Shown piece after piece: positions 10,001 through 25,000 of a DNA stretch of 64,000 bases. The notes under the pieces were generated by a model. The model made no database searches. It had not been told where the DNA came from and saw only the letters and a program-made list of their open reading frames with translations. Origin of the DNA: Beroe forskalii (Eukaryota; Ctenophora; Nuda; Beroida; Beroidae); assembly GCA_011033025.1 (NCBI GenBank), contig WFMF01000035.1, positions 682,001-746,000 on the forward strand, written 5' to 3'. A program made the position numbers and the translations under genes. Positions within the stretch are counted from its first letter, which is position 1; the number at the start of each line of letters is the position of its first letter.

Positions 10001-13000
10001 GTGCTAAAATGGACTTATTTGTCCATAATTGGCCAAAAAGACCAAGAATATGGCTAACAACTGTTTTTTCCCATGTGACTGCATTGCAGAGAGTGCACTA
10101 GAACCAAATAATAATGCAGTTTTACACAGATGTTTCTCCACGTCCAAGTGTGTAGGAAGATTTTCTGAATTTTGATCATCAGGGATTCGGTGGGGGGGGG
10201 GGTCGTCCTACTAAAGTTACTAGTTAACTCATGAAAGTTTGCATGTCAGTACAGTTTGATCCAACTAAGAAAATGCTGCTTTCCGAATTTTGAATTTCGG
10301 CCATTTTTACGATTTACAGCCTCTTCAAAAACCCACATTTTTGTGCTTAAATGGACTTATTTGTCCATAATTGGCCAAAAAAACCAAGAATATGGCTAAC
10401 AAATGTTTTTTCCCATGTGACTGCATTGCAGAGAGTGCACTAGAACCAAATAATAATGCAGTTTTACACAGATATTTCTCCACGTCCAAGTGTGTAGGGA
10501 GGATTTTCTGAATTTTGATCATCAGGGATTCCGTGGGGGTCGTCCTATTAAAGTTACTAGTTAACTCATGAAAGTTTGCATGTCAGTACAGTTTGATCCA
10601 ACTAAGAAAATGCTGCTTTCCGAATTTTGGATTTCGGCCATTTTTACGATTTACAGCTTCTTCAAAAACCCACATTTTTGTACTAAAATGGACTTATTTG
10701 TCCATAATTGGCCAAAAAGACCAAGAATATGGCTAACAACTGTTTTTCCCATGTGACTGCATTGCAGAGAGTGCACTAGAACCAAATAATAATGCAGTTT
10801 TACACAGATACTGGCCTCGACGGATCGCTCAATTTACCAACTGTTAATTATAGAAGCAATTACCTTGAGTGGTTTGGATCCTCTAACGCGTGTATCAATC
10901 AGCCCATCCTTCCCAGCTTCCACCTCCACGCTCTTTGGCACAGGATCGAAGAAGGGGGCTCTTCCCTTGCCTATCATAACCAGTTTAGTAGCTGTAAAGT
11001 CACTGCTGTGATCGTCCTTGACACTGAGACTCAGGTTACCGGAGGACTGGGAGTGAGGGTACGGCAGCACCATGTCGATATTCCACATTTTACCGGCCTT
11101 GCTCTCCTTCTCTCCGGCATCCTTGTCAGCAGCTACTTCGTACATGTCGTAGAGCAGGTACTGAGAGGAGGGAGCTGATCAGCAGGGGAACAGGGATGCA
11201 GAAGCAGGAAGTTGAGATAACACAAGTATACCCGGAGGTCATATGAACAAGATTCAAACTGAAGTTGTCTTGAATAGTTCACAAAATATGCGGAAGAATG
11301 TAAAAGTAATTCCCATGAAGCATGAAAATTTAATTGATGCAATCTAATCATGTAATATCAAAGTGAGCGACATTCCAAACAGAGCAAGTAGATACCTACT
11401 TGCAAAAACAAGAAGTTGAGATAACACAAAAAAGCCGGGCAAGAATCAAGCAGAACAGAAATTCCCATGTATATTTGAATTTACAAATGAAATAGATAAA
11501 ACTGGGCAACATGCCAAGCGCTGCAAGTAGTTACCTCTGTAAGGTTCTGGTATTCTCCCCTTGCAGAGTGTCCCAGGCTCACAGACACGTTGTCAGGGTG
11601 GGAGAAGTCACCGAACACAGTGATGCTCATGTTAAGGTCCGAGTTGGGGGTCAGGTACGTTTCTTTGGGGAGCGGCTTAACGATCTCCAGCGCTGGGGAA
11701 GGGGTGTTTAGTGTGGGTGGGAGGGGAAGGGGTTTAGTGTGGGTGGGGAGGGGAATTAGTTTGGGTGAGGGAAGGGGGGCTTTAATGAGGGAGGGGGAAT
11801 TAGGTGGGTGGGGGAAGGGGGTTTAGTGTGGGTGGGGGGGGTTAGTGTGCGTGGTATTTAGTGTGGGTGGGGGGAGGGCGTGTGGGTGGGGGAAGGGGGT
11901 TTAGTGTGCGTGGGAGGGAAGGGGCTTAGTGTGGGGGAAGGGAATTAGTGGGGTGGGGGAAGGGGGTTTTTTTAGTGTGGGTGGGGAAGGGGGGTTTAGC
12001 TTGGGTGGGGGGGAAGGGGGGTTTAGTGTGGGTGGGGGAAGGGGGGTTTAGTGTGGGTGGGGGAAGGTGGTTTAGTGTGGGTGGGGAAGGTTGGTTTACT
12101 GTGGGTGAGGGAAGGGGGTTTAATGTGATGTGTGTGGGGGAAGGGGTTTAATTTGAATTTTAGTGTGGAGGGGGGTTTAGTGTGGGTGGGGGAGGGGGTT
12201 TAGTGTGGGTGGGGGGAGGGGCTTAGGGGTTTAGTGTGGGTGGGGGAGGGGTTTAGTGTGGGTGGGGGGAGGGGGTTTAGTGTGGGTGGGGGAGTGTGGG
12301 GGGGAAGGGGGGTTTAATTTTTAGGTGGGTGGGGAAGGGGTTTAGTGGGGTGGGGGAATTTTAGTGTGGGGGGGGGGGTTTAGTGTGCGTGGGAGGAGGG
12401 GGGGGTGGGGGGAAGGGGTTTTTGTGTGGGTGGGGGTAGAATTTGGTAAGGGGGGTTTAGGTGGGTGGGGTTTGGGGGTGGGGGAGGAGGTTTAGTGTGG
12501 ATGGGGAAGGGGGTTTAGTTAGTCTAGTGTGGGTGGGGGGCTATGGGGGGGGGTGGGTAATTTTAGTGTGGGTGGGGAATTAGTGTGGGTGGGGGTAGAA
12601 TTTAATGTGGGTGGGGGAGACATTTTACATTTAGTGTAAGGAATTGAGATGTAAGTGTGGGTTGAAGAAAGAAATCATAATCCAGAAACTTTGAGAGAAG
12701 AATTAAGATTTCAACCTTCAACCATCAATATAACGCCACAATAATATCTTCCACCCTAAAACCTAAGAATGTTCCACTCACGTGTCCTATATCCCTCCGT
12801 GCTAGCAGGAGCACTGGAAGTGTAAGGGTGGATTCCGTTGGATGAGGTTACTGTGGCAGAAACGTGGACTGTAAAGTTGGCTTTGACTGGGGAGCCGAGT
12901 CCGTTGTAAGCTTGGATGGTGTAGACTCCAACATCAGCGTTCTGAAATGGAAGTCCGATTCATATTTTTACACGCATTAAAAGAGACAGTTTTGGATTAC

Positions 13001-16000
13001 TTTGCATCTTCATAATGCCAGATATGGCCAGATAAGATAATTTTGAGGGGAATCGAAAGAGTAAAGGTGGGAAAATGAAAAGGACTGTGTTCCAGGAAAT
13101 AGTCGCCATGACCCACCTGCACATCCGTAAGAATCAAGGTGTACATCCAAGTGTTGATATCCACCAGTCTCATCTGACCCCTGTCACCGGATCACCAGCC
13201 CCATCAGTCACATTAACCACAGGTTTAGGTATCCCAGTCACCACTGCAGTCACCACATGATCACTTCCCTCCAACAAGCTCACATCACTCGGAGTGGACA
13301 CGAACTCAGCTGGTCTCAGACTCATGTAAACGGAAAGCAGGGCTGTGGACTGCGCGTTGCCAAGGGGGTTGGATGCCATGGCAACCAGGACTCCGGTGTC
13401 ACTAAGCTGTGCGTTGGGGATATCGTAGGTGTAGCGAGTACCATCGACTTCAGGGGTGCTGGTGATGGGAACCAGAACACCGTCCTTAACAAGGATCACA
13501 TCCGGTTCTGGGATTCCTGTAAGGGAAGAGGGTTACTTAACTGGAGCAAAAGACAGTTTTGTTCATGGTTGTAACTTATGATCGCATTCAAATGAAAGTT
13601 AAGAACCTAGAACCGAGCAACCTGGCAGGAGAGCCACTTTACTTCGAGTGGCAGTAAGGAAACTCACCAGAGACAACGAATGTTATGCGATGGTTGTTTC
13701 CTTCCTTTATGAATGCACTCTGCAATTCCTCAACGAATTCAGGGGCTTTTTGCTCTGAAATGAACGATTCAGACTCTATCAGATTCAGACTCTTTATTTC
13801 TATCGATACGAAATCATTTTGATTGATGAGAATGTCACAAGAACAAAGATATCCAAAGAAAACATTGGTGATATCAATAATCTTCACTCACTTGTTCTTG
13901 AAATCAATTCCACTTCTATCTCCGCCTCAGCGATTCCTCCCTTATTCTTTGCCACGACCTTGTAACTGCCCACGTCATCTTTATCTACATCAAGGATAGC
14001 AAGACTACCGTTAGGGTAGACTGTGAACTTTTTATCGTTTTCAATGAGGGAATGCGGAGGGTAGGAACTGAGCTTGTACCAACGAATCTGAGGATTTATT
14101 GATTAATTAAGTAAATATTGATTAATATACTTTTCAAAGTTTTTAAACTTGACTGAAAATTGAAAAGAGAACGTCAATAGAAAATGAAAAGAGCACTCAC
14201 AGTTATTGGTTCTGTTCCTATCACAGCGGTATCAATGAAAACATCATCGCCAGAGTCAACTTTCACAGGCTTCGGTGCTGGATCAAAGAAAAGAAATTCC
14301 TCCTTCAGAATGAGACGAGTTGTGGTGATATCGCCACTGTGGCTATCCCCCACACTCAAAGTCAGATCTCCTGAGGCTTGGGAGTGAGGGTAGGGAAGGG
14401 TCATGTTGATCTTCCAATACCGACTCTTTTCTGTCTTCTTTCCCTCCTCATCATCTTCTGAGATCTCGTAAGTGAGGTACTTGGTGAGGTTCCTGTACAC
14501 TCCTTTGGAAGAGTGACCCAGGGAGAGAAGGATCTCGTCTTCACTGGACACACTGGCGTTTATGGTAATGTTCAGGTGCAGGTCTTCTCCGGGAGTCAAG
14601 TAGGTTTCTTCAGGGAACGGCTTGACGATCACCAGAGGTGAGGAATAAGTTACTTATTAGAACTGGAAGGAAAGATCAAAGAAGTATTAAAAAGTACATG
14701 AATTTGTCAGAAAACAGCATAAAATAGCAGGCCATGAGTTGCAATTGTTGTGGCCTGATAGTTCATGGTTGATTTAGAAATACAAAATAGGCCTACTTAC
14801 CTATTAAATTTAAATGATTAAAACTCACGTGTTCGCTCGATGAGTTCCACTTCCACCTCCTCCTCCTCCCTACCGAAGTTATTAGCTATCTCCACCCTGT
14901 AACTCCCCTCATCTTCACTCTGCAGATCAGATATCTCCAAACTTCCGTTAGAGTGGAGTGTGTACTTCTCATTACTCACCAGCTTCTTCAGTTTGGAGGC
15001 AGGCTCTACCTTATACCAATTTACCTGAGGAAAGAGGGGGTCAGTTGTTCATAACAAAAAATATTTTAAGGGGAATCATGATGACAGAATCATGGTAATG
15101 ATTCCAATTGAAAACTAGCATTGAGTTGAATTTAACTAAGGAGATAAATGTATAAGATCAAATTTTGATGATACTAATTGAGTGGTAAATTCAGATAAAT
15201 TTCTTACTGTTAAAGGCGTGGATCCTCTAGCTTTAGTATTTATGAGAACATCCTTCCCTCTGTGCATCTTCACATCCTCTGGAATGGGATCAAAGAATGG
15301 TGCAACCCCTGGCCCATCCTTCCCGATTATCAGTCGAGTTGAGGTAATATCTCCACTGTGAGTGTCTCCCACACTCAGGGTCAAGTCTCCAGATCCTTGG
15401 GAGGAGGGGTGGGGAAGAGTCAATTCAATACCCCACAACTCCCCATAGATATCGTCTTCAAAATCTTCGTCGTCTTCATCCTCTTCTTCCTTTGTGATTT
15501 TATACAGAAGATGCTCTGTTAGATCAGAATACAACCCATTAGTTGAGCGACCGAGTGAGAGTGTTATTTCATCCTCACTGACGATGCTGGCATTGATAAC
15601 GATGCTCATGTTCAGGTCTTCTCCTGGATCTAGCTTGGTTTCTCTCGGAAGAGGCGAGACTATGACCAGTGCTGGGGAGGAGGTTTTTTAATAAGTGTTA
15701 ATGAATGTGAAAAAGGCGATTGGAAGGGACAAATTTCTGAAATTGATACAAAGATTTCAAGAATTCATAGTGACTAATTTTCTCAAAAACTCCAGTTAAA
15801 CTTGATGACGCAAGATATCAAAGGAATCTCACCTTTCTGGGAGAGTAGGTCAACCGTTATTTCCTCAGCCGCTTGTCCCACATTGTTAGATATTTCAACT
15901 CTGTAAGTACCTTCATCTTGTCTTTGAGCCTCAAAGATGCTAAGACTACCATTGGGATGGATTTGATACTTCTCATCACTTTGGAGCTCAGTGTATTCGG

Positions 16001-19000
16001 AGTTCATAGGATCAAACTTCAGCCACTTCACCTGTGAGTTGAAAACAGTTGATATAGACATCATAGTGTAAGGAAAATTTAAAATTATGTGTGACTTCAA
16101 TTCAAAAACCCATATACCTTTAATTTATTGGTTTGAAACCTCATGAAAATATATTGAGACTTACAGATATAGGTGCAGATCCCTTGGCTTCTGTGTCAAT
16201 CAGCACATCATGTCCCCTGTAAGTCTTCACAGACTGAGGCAGTGGGTCAAAGAATGGTGCGACCCCTCGCCCTTCCTTCCCAACAACCAGTCGGGTAGTA
16301 GTGATGTCTCCACTGTAAGTATCTCCAATACTCAGTGTAAGGTCACCAGATGCTTGGGAGTGAGGGTAGGGAAGTCTGAGATTAATCTCCCAGTTCCTGC
16401 CTGACTCCTTACTCTCATCTTCTCCTCCTAACTGAGTTATTTCGTAAGTGATGTGTTTTGTGAGATCATGGTAGATTCCTCGAGATGAATGCCCAAGAGA
16501 CACGGTTATTTCGTCTTCTGTTGCTATGCTGGCATTGATCACCACGCTAAGGTTCAGGTCTTCTTTAGGAGTGAGATGTGTTTTAGGTGGCAGAGGTTCC
16601 ACAATAACCAACGCTGGGGAGTGTGGATGGTTATGATATTGAGATAGATAAATAGGTAGATGAGAGATAGTTGACATACTAAAATCATCATAGTGCACCC
16701 TACGCACAGGGTAGAAGATCATCTTTACATAAATATTCTGATGACTACGATATAGGGAGTAATTTAGAGCATAGGAGACTGGAGAAATATTCTGAACAGT
16801 GTTCACCCACTGCTTACCCAGTAAAATCTGTGGAACATAATCTTAATACAAACCTATTCGTGGGATGAGTTCAACTTGAATTTCTTTGGAAGCCTTGCCA
16901 AAGTTGTTGGATATTTCAATCACATACGATCCAGCATTCTCCATACTAGCACCAAGAATACTGAGACTACCATTGGAATGAATCTTGTATTGAGAATCAC
17001 TGAATACTTCCATGTAGTCAAATGACTCCTTGTTCAGTTTGAACCACCGGATCTGAAATGATTGGGTTATTCAGAAATTAGCAAGTGATAGTCGAACTAA
17101 TGGCATAAAAAAGTAAAAAGATATAAATTTTTTCATATAATAATGGATGAGGCAAGTACATCGGAGTAGTTCAGGAAGTCTAAATTGACCTTTATTGGAG
17201 TTGATCCCTTGGCTCGTGTATCAATGAAAACATCCCTATTGAGGTACACAGTCACAGACTTTGGAGGGGGCTCAAAGTATGGAGGTGTATTGTACTCATC
17301 CTCGCCCATAACTAGTCGAGTAGAGGTGATATCCCCAGAATAACGATCTCCCACACTCAGGGTCAGATCACCCAAGGATTGGTAGTAGGGATAGGGAAGA
17401 GTCATGGAGATGTTCCATACCCTCACCACTTCCTCATCCTCTTCTGTCTCTGTCACCACGTACTCAAGGTATTTGGTGAGGTTTTGTTGGACCCCCTTGA
17501 AGGAGTGTCCAAGAGACAATATGATGTCATCTTCAGTGGTTGATAAGCTGGTGTTGATTAGGATGCTCATGTGAAGGTCATCCCCACTCACTATGTACGT
17601 TTCAGTGGGAAGCGGTTCTGTGATGACAAGTGCTGAAAGATTTACTAATTCATGTTAGAAACAAACGGATCTGTGAGGTGTAATATTGGAACTTAAGATT
17701 TCTATTAACATAGAACGTATGCATCAAAAGAAAATAGATGACAGCTAAAATCTCAATTTATTTTTTTCAGGTTTGAAAGTTGTGGCGTTGATAAAACTCA
17801 CGTGTCCATGGTACAAGTTCAGCCTTCACCACTACAGTAGCGGCCCCAGCATCATTGGTAATCAATACTCTGTAGAAACCCTCATCTTCCCTCTGTGCAT
17901 CACGAATACTGAGACTACCGTTAGTGTAAACAGTGAACTTCTCATCAGATGTTATAGCCTCATCATCAGATAAAGGTCGAAGCTTATACCACATCACCTA
18001 GGAACATAATCGGTTGCTTTTACAGACAGATATTCACCACTCAGTGTATGTCAGATTGAAAGGAAAAAAAGTAAATCAACTAAATTTGATGTCTTGAAGA
18101 AAGTTTTCTTTATGATTCAAATCAACTAAATGAGTCTCAAATCTGCAAGTGGCATAGAAGTTATTAGAACTCAACACTTACACTTATTGGCTGAGGCCCT
18201 CTTTTCCTAGTATTGATGAACAGGTCTTGACCAGGGTTGAATTTAACAGATTTTGGGATAGGGTCAAAGTAAGGAGTCCTATCTCGTTTATCCTTCCTGA
18301 TAACTAGCTTGGTGTCTGTAAAGTCACTGCTGTGACTGTCATGAACACTCAGAGTCAAGTCTCCTGAGGCTTGGGAGTAGGGGTGAGGTAGGGTGACGTT
18401 GATTGTCCAGGATCTTGTGTTGTGTTCATCAATTTGTCCTTCTGCTGAGATGTTGTAAGAGATGTACTGGGTAAGACTCTCTGTAACTTCTTCAGAAGAG
18501 CGTTGTAGGTTTAATGAGAGGTCTGATTCATCTGTTACACTGGCATTCACTGTGATTCTCATGCGAAGGTCTCTTTCAGGTTTCAAGTAGAGAATGCTTG
18601 GTAATGGCTCTGTGATCTTCAGTGCTAGAGAAATGCATTCTAATTTAGAAATTAAAAAAAACATTGAGTGAAAGATATTATGTGTAACTAGTGAATAATG
18701 AATATTGTCAACAAAAAAGTTGTGAACATGTCTACAATAAAAGTTGTGAACATGAAATCTAATCACTTTAGTCAAGTTCTGAATTCAGCCATTCATACCT
18801 GTTTGTTGCATAACTTCTATATCAATTTCTTCAGTTGTCTTGCCGTCATCATTTGAAATCTCAATGACGTATGTTCCTTCATCTTCTTTTTCGATACCAC
18901 GAATACTAAGACTGCCATTATCATGGACAAAGAACTTCGGGTCACTCAATACATCAAGCTTTGGTAAGCCAGGCATCAACTTATACCAATTGATCTGAAG

Positions 19001-22000
19001 GAAAATGTTCAGCCTATTGGAGTATTGAATATTTAATAAAATATTATATTGCAACTGTTTGATAAAACTTCAGTTCATACTTTCATTGTTCATACTAACT
19101 TAAAGTCTTAATAAAATAGATATGCAAGCGTTAAAATGCAAACAATATTAACCATTAATGGCTCAGATCCAATAGCACGAGTATTGACAAACACATCCTC
19201 ATCTATGTAAGCTTTCAGTGATTCTGGTAAGGGATCAAGGAAAGGCTCATCTCTTCTATCATCCTTTATAATAACACGGGTTGAAGTGAAGTCACCACTG
19301 TAATTATCCCCGACGTTGACAATAAAATCACCAGTTGCCTGACTATAAGGGTAAGGGAGAGTCATTTCTATGTCCCATATTCGGCCCTTTTTGTTATCAG
19401 CCTTCCCATCCGCATCCTTCACTTCTTCAATTTCGTAAATCAGATGCTCAGTTAGATCTTGATAGATTCCTCTGGCAGAATGGCCAAATGATAGCGTCAA
19501 ATCCTCTCCTTGGGAAACACTAGCATTTACAGTTATACTCATATTCAAGTCATCCCCAGGCAACAGATATGTTTCCTTTGGAAGTGGTGTCACGATGGTC
19601 AGCTCTGAGGAAGGTAGGATCGTTGAATTTCACAATATAATAACTTGAAACTGCATAGTAAGTAATGATCAATTCTGATTGATGAGTTTATGGTTTGAAA
19701 AATTTAACATACATTAGGGGCTGCACACACGTGGCTTATAAGCCATATCGACTACAGTCTACGTCAAGTTTTGGGGTGAAGACACACGTCGTGGAGTATA
19801 AGCCACGAATCCTACGTGTGTCTTGTAGACTATAGTCGACACTTCATATTTGTAACCAGACACCGGAAACGGCCCGTTTACAGTGGTATAAAGTTACGCG
19901 CGGTCGCGAAACACTGCGGTAGGCTGTCAATGTGGAAACTATTTTGATGAATTTACGAGTGTATATGCCAATCTAAAATAAATCAAACTCATGGATGATA
20001 ATTTTCGACGGCCAGATAAAAGTTTTTTATGCAAACACGGGGATTCAAAATGATAGAATATCAGGCTAATTGAATTACATTTGCATATCTATTCAATTTC
20101 AAAGTTTATGTTATGACATATAATGTTCTGGGGTTAAATTAAGACGGCTTCCATCCGGTGAGTTTCATGAGCAGATCTTTTCTCTTCTCCACTGCACTGT
20201 TTGTTTCTTCCTTATTTCTCTTCTCCTGATCAACATTCTTCTTTTTCAGTTGCTCAACTTCTTCTCTCAACACTTGATTCTCAGAGTCTTTCAGAGATAT
20301 AAGAAAATTGTGGAGAAGGACGCAAACGGTTGTCACTTTGCATGATGTTTCAATGGTTCTGAATGGGCTGTTGTTTTTAAACACCGGAATCGTTCTTTAA
20401 GTATGCCGAAAGCACATTCAATAAGCATTCGTGTGGATGAAAGTAAGTAGTTGAACAGTCTTATGAGTGGGTCTTCTAGTGCTGCTTCCTGGGAAAATGG
20501 TTTCATCAGACCTTCAAGCAGAGAGAATGCACTATCACCAAGAATGTGATATTTATTTGTTTCAGTAGCTATAGCTAAATTCTCAACCAAGTCTGACAAT
20601 ATACATCTTTTATAAACTCCACCATCAGATTCTCTTCCAGGACAACCTACGTCAAAAAATGTAAATACATATCAGCATTGCAGACTGCAAGAAGTATTAT
20701 ACTGTAGAATTTCTTGTAGCACCAGTAATCCTCACGGCTCGAGGGGTGCATTGATTGGGATATGACTGCCATCCACTGCGCCGACAACGTTAGGAAAGGT
20801 ATGTTTCACGTCGAATTCAAGAGCTGTGGTTATTATCTCCTCCTTTGTGGTTGGAAAAGAGGGAGCGGGTGTTTGCCAACAAAATCTCGGTTACATCAAC
20901 AACTGTCTTTCTGAATGTGGAGACCCCAACGCCAAAATTATCGGCCAAAACACTCATCTCAGATCCTGTTGCATAAACCGAAGAGCCATAGCAAGGCGTT
21001 TGTCGGGCGAAATTGCTTGCCTCATAGCTGTGTTTTTTTGTAGAGTGAGTGACGGTTCAACAACTTTGAGGAGTGACTCCAAACGAATCTCGTGTGACTC
21101 GAAAGCGCTTTGTGAATAAATCCTCAGGCCAACTTTTGGCATGTCTTTTCCAAAATTGGCAGTGCCTTTCCCATTCCCAACTCCTCCGACACCGAACAAC
21201 AGGAAGTTTGCGGTTCATCTCGCTTAAATTGTGATTCTTTGCGATGAAAGTCTGTAGAAAGGCTTGATCGACGGTCATAGATTCTTGGAGCAGGGCGAGT
21301 GATGTAGTTGTCTGCTGCATGAACATGTTAATGAGGAATGCGGCTTCTTCGTCATCCATTAGGTGTCTTACTACAAAAACGTCTGGAAGTGAAGTCATGA
21401 ATAATATCAGATATTCAGAAAACATGTAAGTACTAATTAGAATTACTTATGATCTTAGTGTATTAACTACAATTGCTGTAATTGGGTAGTTAGTTTCAAA
21501 CTAGTAATTCGAGCATCCCACAGCATAAATTTAAGATCAATTAAATGTCAACCAGACTATATCCAGGTGCTAACAAAACAAAACACGAACCGGAAATATG
21601 TCTAATGACGTACGATTATTTTTGGTTGATAATCATTCGAATAGATCCAAAAAAATTGCTGTTCCCTTGACTCTGTTTCAATCAGGTGCATTTGATTTAT
21701 TTATGAACTATGAATTTATGACATAATAAGGAGTGTTGATTTGCTTCGGGTACCAAATATCTACATTTTATCCATTTTTGTCGGAAAAGAATTGCTAGTT
21801 TTTTGCAGCTCAAATTTTCACGTTTTTCTCGCCAAACAAAAACATTTGCTGTCATTTACTTCAAATTTTAGTGTATAAGATTGTACTATAATTTTATAAG
21901 ACTAGTTTTAATTTTCTTTTTGATGAACGAATATTTCACATATAAATTGCAGCACAGAAAGTTGTACGACCACATATGGATGACCAGCAATTTTCCAGAC

Positions 22001-25000
22001 CTCGAAATCACTTCTGATGCTGATGACGATCACGAGCGTGTCGAGATGCTAGTAGACGGAGGAAGACGTTGACATAGACTGCACTCAAAACCTTTGATCC
22101 AGAGAGCCCATCGCCATCAAAACGAGGCAAGAAAAGATCGACATCAAACGATGACTCAGTTTCAAACGCTGATAAAGGGACTAAAAATGCTAAGAAGGTC
22201 AAAACACGAGTGAAGTGGCCTGAAAAGGTCGTGGCCGATATGCTGAAATATATGCCGAAGAGAAGTTTCAGACAGCTTTTAGCAGTGGGAAGAAGTCACA
22301 CGCTGCTGTCTGGAAGGAAATTTGTAAGAAACTGATTGAGCGGAATCCTGGATTTCCTGCAACTTATGCGAACTGTCGTGATAAATTCAAGACACTGCGG
22401 AATCGCTACCTAGAGCTGAAGAAAGGGACGGGAAGCAGCGGTTCGGCGAACAACGAAGATGAACTGGTACTGATTCTGCCACAGTATTCAACCTTGGACA
22501 AGATGCTCTCTGAAAGCCAACAACGGAACCCAAGATGACGATATCCAGTGTAGGCGGTGACACCCTCCCCTCATCCCCAGGTGATAACAGTTGTGGAGTT
22601 CAGAAGAAAGCTGCTAAGTTGACTCAGAGAGAAAAGTCTACGGCGGAGTTGTCAAAAGAGATGAAAGCTCAAACAGAACTGATGAAATCTTTCATGGACA
22701 GATCATTTGAAAATCAGCAGAGAATGATAACAGCTCTTGAGGGTCAGGCTAAATCATTTTCAGATTTTCTAGATTTCCTGAAATCTCGATCTCATGCTGA
22801 CCGTGTACCTGCTCCTAGGACTCCCGCTGCACCTTCGGATCATTCAAGCTATCAGACACCTGGTAGGAACAACTACAGTCATGCTGTGCAGAACCCCCGT
22901 GTTTTAAATCGCGATACTTATCCAGATGCATACATTAGTAATTATGAAAATGGACAGATATTTCGAAATTTGTAATACCTATTTACAAAACCTATGTAGG
23001 CAATATTTGATTTATTGTTTTTTGGTGAACTGTATCTGAATAAGTGCATTGGGATTTATGTTCGAACAGCAAAGAAGTGTATTTGACGTTTTGATCATGT
23101 TTATAAGATGTTAAGGCTTTAGGTTTTTAAGAGTATCTTTTACCAATCTTCTAAAATATTGAGTGCAACAAAACAGGACTTATCTGATTATATTTGGGAG
23201 TTTTATACAATATGACAGTTCTATTTTACATATACTCATATATTCAATTGTATATTCAAAGTATAGTAGTTAAAAGTTTCTATGATTCAAATCAATTTAT
23301 AAACAATATCGCAAAGTAAACAAGGTGGAACTAGAGAACTTCGAAATTCAGGACTCACAGCTGACCGTAGGTAATAAGTGAAATTCAACGCTCTTCAATT
23401 TCCTGCTCGCTGATTGGTCTGCGTCGTATGCTAAACGTGCTCTCATTGGCTAGTAGTAATGTACATGATTGCGTGAGTGCTTTTCCGAGAATATGTATTC
23501 TGTCGACTATAGTCTACAAGACACACGTGGCTTACAAGCCATGTGGATTGTAATACCACATTTAAGACCGGCTATTTTTCATGGACTAATCTCCACACTT
23601 TTGTAGAGTATAGTCGATACTTTCACCCAAGACACACGTATGGATAATAGTCCATGGGTAAGTTATCGACAGCACACACGTGGCTTACAAGCCATGGCTT
23701 ATAGTCCATGGCTTATAAGCTACGTGTGTGCACCCCCTTACATGTTTACATAATATTCGCTTCAGCCTACCTGTACGTTGTATTACAATGACTTCAATCT
23801 CTTCAGATGCTTTACCAACATCATTTGATAAACCAACTCTGTAGACTCCTTCATCTGCTTTCTGTACATTGGAGATTCCGAGACTAGCATTGGGATGAAT
23901 AGTGTACTTTTCTTCGTCACTTACAATGTCCATATATTTGAAAGTCTCTGTGTTGAATCTTATCCAACTAACCTGATCATTAGAAACAAAATAATTGTTG
24001 ATAATACAGACATATATCATTTGGCAGATCTATGATCAACATGGAAGATGATGAAATCTTGAGAGAATTAACAAGAATTGGGCCTGCTGGCACAAATTTT
24101 GTTTGTCCATTGTTCCCATATTATGTTGTATATAGTTAAAAAGTTTAGCACTGACCTGAATAGGAGATGAACCCCTGGCAGTTGTATTAATCAGTACATC
24201 TTGATTAGCAAACACAAATACAGATCTTGGGACAGGATCAAAGTATGGGGCCATCAAGTCAACAACTTCTTCAGTAACAAGCTTAGTGGTTGTTATTGCA
24301 CCACTATGACTATCTCCAACACTTAATACCAGATGACCCTTGACTTCAAGATGTGGATACATTACAACCATATCAATGTCCCACATGCCCACACCATCTT
24401 CTTCATCGGCTCTTGGAGTGTAATCTTTTTCTTGTAGGTGGTAGTCAAGGTTTTCAGTAAATTCATGGTACACCCCCTTGACAGAATGACCAAGAGACAG
24501 AGTTAAATCATCTTCACTCCTTAAAGTGGCTTTGATTGTAATAGTCAAGTTAACTGTTTCCTTAGGCATCACGTAGGTGGTTCTTGCAAATGGCTTCACA
24601 ATAACTAATGCTGAAGGAATGTAGAATGTTGAATGCTATTTTCATAGGCAGAATATTCTGCCATCAAAAAGCATATAAATTCAAAGCAAAAATTCACATT
24701 TATATTGTCGATCTGAGCCACATAATTTGGTTAGCAAAGTTTAAAGAATGGAAAAATTAATAGTCCAATAAGAGAAACACTTACGTATCCTTTGAATCAA
24801 ATCGACTTCAACATCCTCAGTAGCTTTACCATATTTATTTGATATTTCAACCCTGTAAGTTCCCTCATCATCTTTCTCTCCATCTCTAATAGTGAGACTT
24901 CCATTTGCATGAAGGACAAACTTGGGGTCACTCAAAACATCCATGTATTCAGAGGATGGAGCGTGTAGCTTATACCAATTAATCTCTATTGTAAATATAC

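Larger units (their letters stand above)
19717..23736. mobile_element. PIF/Harbinger DNA transposon, 4,020 bp
   Basis: Ends are inverted (left GGGGCTGCACACACG, right inverse GGGGGTGCACACACG) and flanked by TTA at 19714-19716 and 23737-23739, the 3-bp TWA duplication of Harbinger elements. The subterminal zones repeat CACACGTGGCTTATAAGCCA and GACTATAGTCTAC palindromes. Inside are a DDE transposase on minus and a Myb/SANT-like gene on plus, the usual two-gene Harbinger layout in opposite orientation. Both genes are frame-broken, so this copy is probably inactive. It sits in the intron between B31 and A32. Confidence 0.92.

Noticed and set aside
8944-10756. Minus- and plus-strand frames in the 8.9-10.8 kb region
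   Set aside because: They recur in every satellite monomer and have no homology to the gene's domains.
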